A DNA stretch of 7,733 bases from Planctomycetaceae bacterium (GTDB lineage Bacteria > Planctomycetota > Planctomycetia > Pirellulales > Pirellulaceae): positions 1-7,733 of the forward strand of contig SLEY01000327.1 in NCBI GenBank assembly GCA_007124535.1, given 5' to 3'. Every line of letters begins with the position of its first letter. Positions within the stretch are counted from its first letter, which is position 1. Under the pieces are notes generated by a model. That model worked only from the letters and a program-made list of their open reading frames with translations. It was not told the DNA's origin and ran no database searches. A program made the position numbers and the translations under genes. Of this stretch, positions 1 to 5,156 are shown piece after piece.

Positions 1-1
1 C

Positions 2-103
2 TGGGTCTCCGTTGAGGTCTTCGATTACACTCCCGGGCCCGAAGCGCTGGCCAAAGAGAGCATCGCCTACATGCGGGAGTGTGTCAAGAAACTGCAGGCT
101 TGA
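2..103 (+). CDS. Sugar phosphate isomerase/epimerase family protein, C-terminal fragment
   Basis: An open frame enters from the left edge and ends at TGA 101-103, giving 33 residues that begin WVSVEVFDYTPG and end in YMRECVKKLQA. The pattern (S/V)-V-E-V-F-D-Y-x-P-G-P-E followed by an amphipathic helix is typical of the last strand and helix of the xylose-isomerase-like TIM barrel in sugar phosphate isomerases/epimerases, an abundant family in planctomycetes. These enzymes usually run to about 270-300 residues, so only the final tenth is here; the metal-binding residues lie outside the window. Substrate cannot be inferred. The family call rests on a short stretch. A 6-bp inverted repeat (107-112 with 119-124) follows the stop but has no T-run. 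Confidence 0.6.
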   Translation, partial: WVSVEVFDYTPGPEALAKESIAYMRECVKKLQA

Positions 104-204
104 ATCGGTCGGCCGATCCCGACCCCCCCCAAAGAGCGCGGCCCGTTTCCTCTGGAGTGCGGTAGTGTGACGCCGCTGCCATTTTGCATCAATGGCCCGC
201 TTCG

Positions 205-330
205 TGCATCGTTCCCACGCTTCCGCGTGGGAACGCACGGTTGAGATGCTTCGCGTCTTTTCCACTTTGCATCGTTCCCACGCTTCCGCGTGGGAACGCA
301 CGGTTTAGACGCTTCGCGTCTTTTCCACTT
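205..330. repeat. 63-bp tandem duplication, each unit with an 11-bp palindrome
   Basis: Two direct copies, 205-267 and 268-330, differ at only two of 63 positions (243/306 and 247/310 by alignment). Each copy carries a perfect inverted repeat with arms CGTTCCCACGC and GCGTGGGAACG around a TTCC loop, at 210-235 and 273-298, then a conserved tail ending GCTTCGCGTCTTTTCCACTT. The palindrome resembles dispersed REP-like intergenic elements familiar from planctomycetes and other GC-rich bacteria; that likeness is from memory. Because 63 is a multiple of three, a frame through the array encodes a repetitive peptide, which I take to be spurious. The rest of the 104-425 spacer shows no gene; a candidate promoter lies at its right end. 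Confidence 0.9.
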
Positions 331-410
331 TCACACATGGAACTCCTACATCGTTTTCAGTTGATACGGTTCCTTGTGATTGACGGCACTAGCCGCAGGC
401 GGGGCGCATC

Positions 411-419
411 TGCTAATAT
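411..419 (+). promoter_or_regulatory. Candidate extended -10 promoter element for the molybdenum-carrier-like gene
   Basis: TGC followed by TAATAT (414-419) matches an extended -10 element, TGn then TATAAT with five of six bases. No matching -35 hexamer lies 16-18 bp upstream, which extended -10 promoters tolerate. Initiation about seven bases past the hexamer would fall at or next to the ATG at 426. I see no Shine-Dalgarno sequence before that ATG, so the transcript could be leaderless. Sequence pattern only. Confidence 0.35.
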
Positions 420-425
420 GGGCCC

Positions 426-914
426 ATGAATGAGAGCCAGCAAAGCCTTGGGGTGGAACAGATCGTGTCCGGCGGGCAGACCGGCGTGGACCGGGCGGGA
501 CTGGATGCCGCCATGCTGATGGGATTGGAGCATGGTGGCTGGTGCCCGCGTGGCCGATTGGCCGAGGATGGCCGGATTCCTCCCGAGTATCAGCTGAAAG
601 AAACCCGCTCGGCTGACTATCCGGTCCGCACGGAACAGAACGTGATCGATTCGGATGCGACCCTGATCCTGTGCCGTGGCCGTTTGTTCGGGGGCACCGA
701 CCTGACCTGCCGGCTGGCAACCAAACACGCGCGGCCGCTGTTGGTCGTCGATCTCCAAGGCAAACCGTCGACGTCGCAGGTTCGGCGCTGGTTATCGCGG
801 CATGAGGTGCGGGTGCTGAATGTGGCTGGACCACGAGAGAGTTCGGCGAACGGGATCCGGGACCAGGCTTTAGAGTTCCTCTGCCGGGTGTTTGCGCCGG
901 TACCCGTCGAGTGA
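426..914 (+). CDS. Putative molybdenum carrier / YpsA-related SLOG-fold protein
   Basis: The 162-residue product matches the 'putative molybdenum carrier' family, a Rossmann-like SLOG-superfamily fold. Visible hallmarks are the nucleotide-binding loop SGGQTGVDRAGLDAA (residues 15-29), GGWCPRGRLAEDG (37-49), the RTEQNVIDSDATLIL block (68-82), GGTDLT (89-94) and the C-terminal LNVAGPRES (131-139). Length is normal for a single-domain member, so the gene looks intact. SLOG proteins bind nucleotides or related ligands; the molybdenum-carrier label comes from distant likeness to cofactor carriers and the true role is not established. There is no signal peptide or membrane segment, so it should be cytoplasmic. 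The ATG at 426 is the first start in frame that keeps the conserved core, with no ribosome binding site before it. argC follows after 36 bp, so co-transcription is possible, though I know of no functional link to arginine synthesis. Confidence 0.85.
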   Translation: MNESQQSLGVEQIVSGGQTGVDRAGLDAAMLMGLEHGGWCPRGRLAEDGRIPPEYQLKETRSADYPVRTEQNVIDSDATLILCRGRLFGGTDLTCRLATKHARPLLVVDLQGKPSTSQVRRWLSRHEVRVLNVAGPRESSANGIRDQALEFLCRVFAPVPVE

Positions 915-950
915 GGGGAAATCCGTTAACGAGGAGCGAATCACAGCATC

Positions 951-1961
951 ATGATCCGAGTGGGCATTTTGGGAGCGACGGGCTACACCGCGCTGGAATT
1001 GATCAGGATCTTGATCCGGCATTCCGAGGTGGAGATCGGTGCCTTGACCACCCGCCAATCAGGGCGACCGGCGGCATCGAGCGTGCACCCCTCGCTGGCA
1101 GGAAAGCTGGACCTTCCGCTGGAGGATCTTTCGCCGGAACAGGTGATCGAACGTTGCGATTGTGTGTTCAGCTGCCTGCCGCACGCCGCGTCGGCGGAGG
1201 TGGTCAAGGTTCTGGTGGATGCGGGCCGACGAGTGATCGATTTCAGTGCCGATTACCGGCTGAATGATGCGGAGGTTTACCAGACGTGGTATGGGGAAAC
1301 GCACCCCGATCCGGAACGCTTGGGACGGGTGCCTTACGGTCTGCCCGAATTGTTTGCCTCGCAGATTTCGCAAGCCCCCTTGGTGGCCAATCCCGGCTGT
1401 TATCCCACGGCTGTGGTGCTGGCCTTGGCTCCGTTGCTGGCTGCCCGGTTGATTCATCGGGAAGGGATCATTCTGGATGCCAAAACGGGGGTGAGTGGCG
1501 CCGGACGAACCCCGAAAATGGTGACGATCTTTCCCGAGTGCAACGAGTCGATTATGCCCTATAACGTAGGGCAGCACCGCCATACACCGGAAATCGACCA
1601 ATTGTTGGGGCAGTTGGCGGGAGCACCGGTCCAGGCGATTTTCACTCCGCATCTGGCGCCAATGGATCGGGGCATTTTGACCACGGCCTACACCCTGCCT
1701 GTGGGTGATACGACGGAAACCGCCGCGGCGGACGCCCTGCGCGACTTCTACGCCGAGCAGCCGTTCGTAACGGTGGTCGATACGCTGCCGGCGACCAAGC
1801 ATGTCAGCGGCACGAACCATTGCCATTTGGCGGTCCGCAAAGTCCGCGACCGGTTGTTGGTGTTCAGTTGCATCGACAATCTGTTGAAGGGCGCTTCGGG
1901 CGCGGCGGTCCAGAATTTCAACTGGATGTTCGGTTTTCCCGAGGCAACCGCACTGATTTGA
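951..1961 (+). CDS. argC: N-acetyl-gamma-glutamyl-phosphate reductase
   Basis: ArgC catalyses the third step of arginine (ornithine) biosynthesis: NADPH-dependent reduction of N-acetylglutamyl-5-phosphate to the semialdehyde, in the cytoplasm. The 336-residue product is full length for the standard ArgC family. The N-terminus MIRVGILGATGYTALEL (1-17) is the dinucleotide-binding loop. FSCLPHAAS (73-81) and VIDFSADYRL (95-104) are family blocks. NPGCYPTA (147-154) holds the catalytic cysteine, Cys150. The GQHRHTPEI stretch (207-215) supplies the active-site histidine, and KGASGAAVQN lies near the C-terminus. A GAGGAG Shine-Dalgarno sequence at 931-936 precedes the ATG with a rather long 14-nt gap, and no better start is visible. 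argJ begins 54 bp after the stop on the same strand, so the two probably share a transcript. argB and argD are not in the window. Confidence 0.97.
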   Translation: MIRVGILGATGYTALELIRILIRHSEVEIGALTTRQSGRPAASSVHPSLAGKLDLPLEDLSPEQVIERCDCVFSCLPHAASAEVVKVLVDAGRRVIDFSADYRLNDAEVYQTWYGETHPDPERLGRVPYGLPELFASQISQAPLVANPGCYPTAVVLALAPLLAARLIHREGIILDAKTGVSGAGRTPKMVTIFPECNESIMPYNVGQHRHTPEIDQLLGQLAGAPVQAIFTPHLAPMDRGILTTAYTLPVGDTTETAAADALRDFYAEQPFVTVVDTLPATKHVSGTNHCHLAVRKVRDRLLVFSCIDNLLKGASGAAVQNFNWMFGFPEATALI

Positions 1962-2015
1962 GAAGACCGACCGGATGGGGCCCGAACGTTCCGATCGCAG
2001 AAGGGAGTGGCCGTG

Positions 2016-3209
2016 ATGTCGATGGTGGTTCCGCGCGGGTTCCGTCTGGCGGGTGTCTCGTGCGGCATCAAGCAGGAGGCGTCCCGCGAGGATTTGACGC
2101 TGATTGTCAGCGACGCCCCGGGGGTGGCTGTGGGGGTGTACACGCAGAACGCCGTGTATGCGGCGCCTGTGGCGATCGATCGCCAGCGCACGCCCTCGTC
2201 CCGCATTCGGGCGGTGGTGGCAAATTCCGGCAATGCCAATGCCTGTACGGGCGAGCGGGGGATGCGGGATGCGCTGCAGATGGCCGCGTGGGCCGCCGCC
2301 GGTTGCCAGGCGGAACCCGAGCAGGCGCTGGTGATGTCCACCGGCATCATCGGCCAGTTTCTGCCGATGGAGCGGATCGAGCGCGGGATCCGCACGGCTT
2401 TCGGCCGCTTGGGAAACGACTCCGAGGCATTTCTGGCCGCAGCCCGCGGGATCCTGACCACGGACAAGGGCCCCAAGACCGACACCCGCACCCTGGCCCT
2501 GAACGGCCAGCCCGTTCATCTGGCCGGCATGGCCAAGGGGGCCGGCATGATCGGACCGCGAATGGCGACCATGCTGGCCGTGGTGTTGACCGACGCTCCC
2601 CTGACCGAAAACGACGCCCAGACGGTGCTGGTCGAGGCGGTCGAGTCCAGTTTCCACTGTATCAGCGTGGACGGTCACACCAGCACGAACGACACCGTGC
2701 TGTTGTGGGCCAGCGGCGCCGCCGGCGGTCCGCCCCTGAGCGGACCGGAACTGGCGGCGTTTCAAGATGCGTTGACCGAACAGTGCATCGCCCTGGCTCG
2801 TCAGATTCCCGACGATGGCGAAGGCGCTTCGCATCGGATCACGATCGACATTCACGGCGCCCGTTCCCGTGCCGACGCCCAGCGGGTTGCTCGAGCGGTA
2901 GCGGACAGCCCGCTGGTCAAAACCGCCATCGCGGGCGGGGATCCGAATTGGGGGCGCATCGTCTCGGCGGTCGGCTATTCCGGCGCGGAATTCGAACCGG
3001 ACGCCCTGGGTCTGCGGTTAAACGGGGTTTGTTTGTACGCCGCGGGCGAACCGGCCGATTTCGACGCGGCCGCGGTCAGTCGTTCCCTTCGCGAAAACCG
3101 TGAAACCCACCTGCAAATCGAACTGGCGGCTGGCGATGTCCCACTCCGCTTCTGGACCAGCGACCTGACGGTCGCCTACGTGCGTTTCAACTCGGAGTAT
3201 CACACCTGA
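2016..3209 (+). CDS. argJ: Bifunctional glutamate N-acetyltransferase / amino-acid N-acetyltransferase (ornithine acetyltransferase)
   Basis: ArgJ transfers the acetyl group from N-acetylornithine to glutamate (cyclic pathway); bifunctional members also use acetyl-CoA. Numbered from the ATG at 2016, the product has 397 residues. It shows STGIIG (108-113), the probable oxyanion-hole region; the self-cleavage motif RMATML with nucleophile Thr185; VDGHTSTNDT (218-227); GDPNWGRI (308-315); and a C-terminus ending YVRFNSEYHT, close to the usual YVxxNxxYxT/S. The precursor is expected to cleave before Thr185 into alpha and beta chains. Two departures from the consensus as I remember it are Arg for Asn in P-N-M-A-T-M-L and His for Asp in VDGDTSTNDT. 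An earlier in-frame GTG (2007) would add three residues, but it overlaps the Shine-Dalgarno AGGGAG (2002-2007), which lies 8 nt before ATG 2016, so I prefer the ATG. Confidence 0.96.
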   Translation: MSMVVPRGFRLAGVSCGIKQEASREDLTLIVSDAPGVAVGVYTQNAVYAAPVAIDRQRTPSSRIRAVVANSGNANACTGERGMRDALQMAAWAAAGCQAEPEQALVMSTGIIGQFLPMERIERGIRTAFGRLGNDSEAFLAAARGILTTDKGPKTDTRTLALNGQPVHLAGMAKGAGMIGPRMATMLAVVLTDAPLTENDAQTVLVEAVESSFHCISVDGHTSTNDTVLLWASGAAGGPPLSGPELAAFQDALTEQCIALARQIPDDGEGASHRITIDIHGARSRADAQRVARAVADSPLVKTAIAGGDPNWGRIVSAVGYSGAEFEPDALGLRLNGVCLYAAGEPADFDAAAVSRSLRENRETHLQIELAAGDVPLRFWTSDLTVAYVRFNSEYHT

Positions 3210-3340
3210 GCCCGGAATTCGTCCAGACCGTCGTGCTCGTGCTCAGGGCCACGGTACGCGTACTCCAAAGGAACCTGATGGAAGAACCGGTTTTCCGCCC
3301 GCGGATCGCCGTCGTTCGGCGAGTGCGCACCCGGACCCAT
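3200..3340 (-). CDS. Possible small protein of 46 residues downstream of leuA
   Basis: On the minus strand, 29 bp after the leuA stop, an ATG (3340-3338) opens a 46-codon frame ending in TGA at 3202-3200. The product starts MGPGAHSPNDGD and ends DGLDEFRAQV; its C-terminal half is rich in Glu, Asp and His (GPEHEHDGLDEF). An AGGA motif (3354-3351) sits 10 nt upstream of the ATG. The ORF fills nearly all of the gap between leuA and argJ and overlaps the last 10 bp of argJ antiparallel. I do not recognise the protein. No signal peptide, membrane segment or catalytic motif is evident. It could be a genuine small gene co-transcribed with leuA, or a chance frame in GC-rich DNA; a synonymous-substitution test across relatives would settle this. 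Confidence 0.4.
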   Translation of the reverse strand: MGPGAHSPNDGDPRAENRFFHQVPLEYAYRGPEHEHDGLDEFRAQV

Positions 3341-3369
3341 TCGTGCGATTTCCTGCCGCCGTCGCGATT

Positions 3370-4935
3370 CTACGGGGTGGTCGGCACGGATTCCTCGGCC
3401 GCCGTCTGGCGCTGCGCCAAACCGGCTTCGATCCGGTTGACCGCGTTCAGAATCGCGCGGATCGTGGCCTCGACCGTGTCCGTGGACACCCCGCGACCGC
3501 GGCAGACAATCCCCTCGTGCTCGATCTCCAACGTCACTTCGCCTTGAGCGTCCCGACCGACCGTGGCGCTCCGGGCTTCGAAATCCTTGCACCGCAGTTG
3601 CTTGTCGGTGATCGTTTCGATCACCCGGAACACCGCGTCGATCGGACCGTCGCCGGCCGCCACCTCCTCGGTGAACTCGCGGTCACCGCGGCGCAGCGTC
3701 AAGCGGGCTCGGGGCGGGCGCACGGTACCGCAGGCCGTGTCGAAGGACACCAGGGTCCAACCGGCCTCGATCGCCTCGTGCAGCCGTTTCTCGATCAGGG
3801 CCAGGATGTCGCCGTCATAGATCTGCTTCTTCTTGTCCGCCAGGGTCTTGAATTCTTCGAACACCTCCTGCAACTGCTCGCCCGTCAGGTGAAAACCCAA
3901 CGCCTTGGCCCGGTCGTTCAAGGCCGCTCGGCCACTGTGCTTGCCCAACACCAGATCGCTGTGCCCCAGGCCCACGTCCCGGGGCTGCATGATCTCGTAG
4001 GTGCGGCAGTCCCGCAGCATGCCCGCCTGATGGATGCCCGCCTCGTGGGCAAACGCGTTGCGACCGACAATCGCTTTGTTCCGCTGGACCTGCAATCCGG
4101 TGACCGAGGCCACCAGCCGACTGGTCGGCACCAGCCGCGTGGTCTCGATGCCCGTACTGCATTGCAACTGGTCGCCGCGCGTGCGGATGGCCATCACCAC
4201 CTCCTCCAAAGCGGCATTGCCCGCCCGTTCGCCAATCCCATTGATCGTGCATTCGATCTGACCGGCCCCGTTTTCCGCCGCTGCCAGGCTGTTCGCCACC
4301 GCCAGGCCCAAGTCGTTGTGACAGTGGACGCTGAGTACGGCACGGTCGATATTCGGTACCCGCTCCCGCAACATGGCGATGGTCTCGCCCATCTGTGCGG
4401 GCAAAGCATAACCGACCGTGTCGGGGATATTCACCGTCGTCGCTCCGGCATCGATCGCCGCCTCGACGACCTGGCACAAAAAGTCGTGCTCGGTCCGCGC
4501 GGCATCTTCGGGTGAGAACTCGATGTCGTCACAATAGCCGACCGCCCGCCGGATCCCCTCGCGAGCCCGTTCGATGATCTGTTCCCGCGTCATCCGCAGT
4601 TTGGCCTCGCGATGGATCGCACTGGTCGCCAGGAACACATGGATCCGCGGCTGCTCCGCCGCCTTCAAGGCCTCCCAGGCCCGGTCGATGTCCTGGGGAT
4701 TACAGCGAGCCAAGCCGCAAATCGTCGTGCCGCGAATCTTTTGAGAAATCAATCGCACCGCCTCGAAATCCCCCGGCGAGGCAATAGGGAACCCGGCTTC
4801 GATCACGTCGACCCCCAACTCGCATAGCGCTTGGGCAATCTCCAGCTTCTCCGTCAGGTTCATACTTGCCCCCGGCGATTGCTCGCCATCGCGCAGCGTG
4901 GTGTCGAAAATCGTGATTCGTCGCAATTCAGCCAT
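3370..4935 (-). CDS. leuA: 2-isopropylmalate synthase
   Basis: LeuA condenses acetyl-CoA with 2-ketoisovalerate to give 2-isopropylmalate, the first committed step of leucine biosynthesis. The 521-residue product has the catalytic TIM barrel with ITIFDTTLRDGEQSPGASM (7-25, metal ligand Asp11), AGFP (47-50), HCHNDLG (204-210, metal ligands His204 and His206) and GERAGN (235-240, Asn240). A linker holds HEAGIHQAG (297-305) and GKHSGRAAL (331-339). The C-terminal LeuA allosteric domain (about 395-500) includes GDGPIDAVF and RGVSTDTVEATIRA, so leucine feedback inhibition is expected. The long LeuA form (about 510-520 residues) matches. The ATG at 4935 is chosen because AGGA (4947-4944) lies 8 nt upstream and the family N-terminus begins there. 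A TTG 39 bp further upstream lies inside the terminator T-tract and is rejected. Expression is probably controlled by the upstream attenuator. Confidence 0.97.
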   Translation of the reverse strand: MAELRRITIFDTTLRDGEQSPGASMNLTEKLEIAQALCELGVDVIEAGFPIASPGDFEAVRLISQKIRGTTICGLARCNPQDIDRAWEALKAAEQPRIHVFLATSAIHREAKLRMTREQIIERAREGIRRAVGYCDDIEFSPEDAARTEHDFLCQVVEAAIDAGATTVNIPDTVGYALPAQMGETIAMLRERVPNIDRAVLSVHCHNDLGLAVANSLAAAENGAGQIECTINGIGERAGNAALEEVVMAIRTRGDQLQCSTGIETTRLVPTSRLVASVTGLQVQRNKAIVGRNAFAHEAGIHQAGMLRDCRTYEIMQPRDVGLGHSDLVLGKHSGRAALNDRAKALGFHLTGEQLQEVFEEFKTLADKKKQIYDGDILALIEKRLHEAIEAGWTLVSFDTACGTVRPPRARLTLRRGDREFTEEVAAGDGPIDAVFRVIETITDKQLRCKDFEARSATVGRDAQGEVTLEIEHEGIVCRGRGVSTDTVEATIRAILNAVNRIEAGLAQRQTAAEESVPTTP

Positions 4936-4970
4936 GTCCCTATCCTGATGGGCTTGATGGAAGTGAGGAA

Positions 4971-5007
4971 ACAAAAAAAGCCCCGGGGCGTCGGACCCCG
5001 GGGCTTT
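4971..5007 (-). terminator. Rho-independent terminator in the leuA leader (attenuator)
   Basis: On the minus strand a perfect 12-bp stem is formed by AAAGCCCCGGGG (5007-4996) and CCCCGGGGCTTT (4988-4977) with a 7-nt loop. Seven consecutive T residues (4979-4973, three of them in the stem), then GTTT, follow directly. This is a strong intrinsic terminator in the minus direction, ending 36 bp before the leuA ATG. A terminator placed between a promoter and its gene points to attenuation. It is also the only terminator I see after the upstream oxidoreductase, so it may additionally stop read-through from that gene. On the plus strand no T-run follows, so it is directional. Confidence 0.9.
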
Positions 5008-5055
5008 GCTCGCGTCTACGTTCGCCGCGCTCGGCCTCCTACGGTCCCCAAGTCC
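4993..5055 (-). promoter_or_regulatory. Predicted antiterminator pairing in the leuA leader
   Basis: The minus-strand segment GGACTTGGGG (5055-5046), inside the last codons of the leader ORF, can pair with CCCCGGGGTCC (5003-4993), which covers the upstream arm of the terminator and part of its loop. The pairing uses GGAC with GTCC, two G-U wobbles with one bulged G, and GGGG with CCCC. It is mutually exclusive with the terminator. In the classical model this is the 2:3 antiterminator: a ribosome stalled early leaves 5055-5046 free, while a ribosome at the stop codon covers it and lets the terminator form. The pairing was found by eye; no folding energy was computed. Confidence 0.65.
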
Positions 5056-5095
5056 CAGGTACCAACAACCGAGGCAATAGCAGCAGCGCGTTCAT
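5039..5095 (-). CDS. leuL: leuA leader peptide (leucine attenuator)
   Basis: ATG at 5095-5093 opens an 18-codon ORF ending in TAG at 5041-5039, encoding MNALLLLPRLLVPGTWGP. Six of 18 residues are leucine, in two runs: codons 4-7 (CTG CTG CTA TTG) and 10-11 (TTG TTG). A Shine-Dalgarno AGGA (5106-5103) lies 7 nt upstream. The ORF sits between a strong promoter and an intrinsic terminator in front of leuA. Leucine-rich leader peptides at leuA genes are the sensing element of ribosome-mediated attenuation (leuL in enterobacteria), where scarce leucyl-tRNA stalls the ribosome in the leucine run. The first run is better placed as sensor: a ribosome there would leave the antiterminator segment exposed, while one at codons 10-11 would partly cover it. 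AGGAGG (5040-5035) overlaps the stop codon. The peptide itself probably has no function. Confidence 0.85.
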   Translation of the reverse strand: MNALLLLPRLLVPGTWGP

Positions 5096-5122
5096 CAATC
5101 GTTCCTTTCCGAGAATCGGTAA

Positions 5123-5150
5123 ATCATATCCGACAAGCCTCGTTTGTCAA
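5123..5150 (-). promoter_or_regulatory. Sigma70-type promoter of leuL-leuA
   Basis: On the minus strand TTGACA (5150-5145, a perfect -35 match) and TATGAT (5128-5123, five of six -10 bases) are separated by 16 bp. Transcription should start near 5116, about 21 nt before the leader peptide ATG and about 180 nt before leuA. The -35 box begins only 7 bp past the stop codon of the upstream oxidoreductase, so leuA has its own promoter rather than depending on that gene. Confidence 0.8.
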
Positions 5151-5156
5151 CATCCC

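Noticed and set aside
107..124. Inverted repeat after the isomerase stop as a terminator
   Set aside because: The stem is only 6 bp (GGTCGG with CCGACC) and is followed by C residues, not T residues, so it is not a convincing intrinsic terminator.
205..330. CRISPR array
   Set aside because: Only two copies, directly abutting, with no unique spacer between them; this is a tandem duplication.
184..429. 81-codon plus-strand ORF across the tandem repeat
   Set aside because: Its repetitive peptide is simply the translation of the 63-bp unit, which happens to be 21 codons long. No domain, no ribosome binding site, and it runs into the start of the next gene.
1059..2855. 598-codon minus-strand ORF opposite argC and argJ
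   Set aside because: It lies antisense to two certain genes. Its Arg-, Gly- and His-rich composition is the usual shadow of GC-rich coding DNA; no family is recognisable.
3307..3321. Small hairpin between argJ and leuA as a convergent terminator
   Set aside because: A 5-bp stem with no T-run on either strand. No intrinsic terminator is visible in this gap.
4936..4974. Upstream TTG start for leuA adding 13 residues
   Set aside because: The TTG lies within the terminator T-tract and has no Shine-Dalgarno sequence; the ATG at 4935 has one and matches the family N-terminus.
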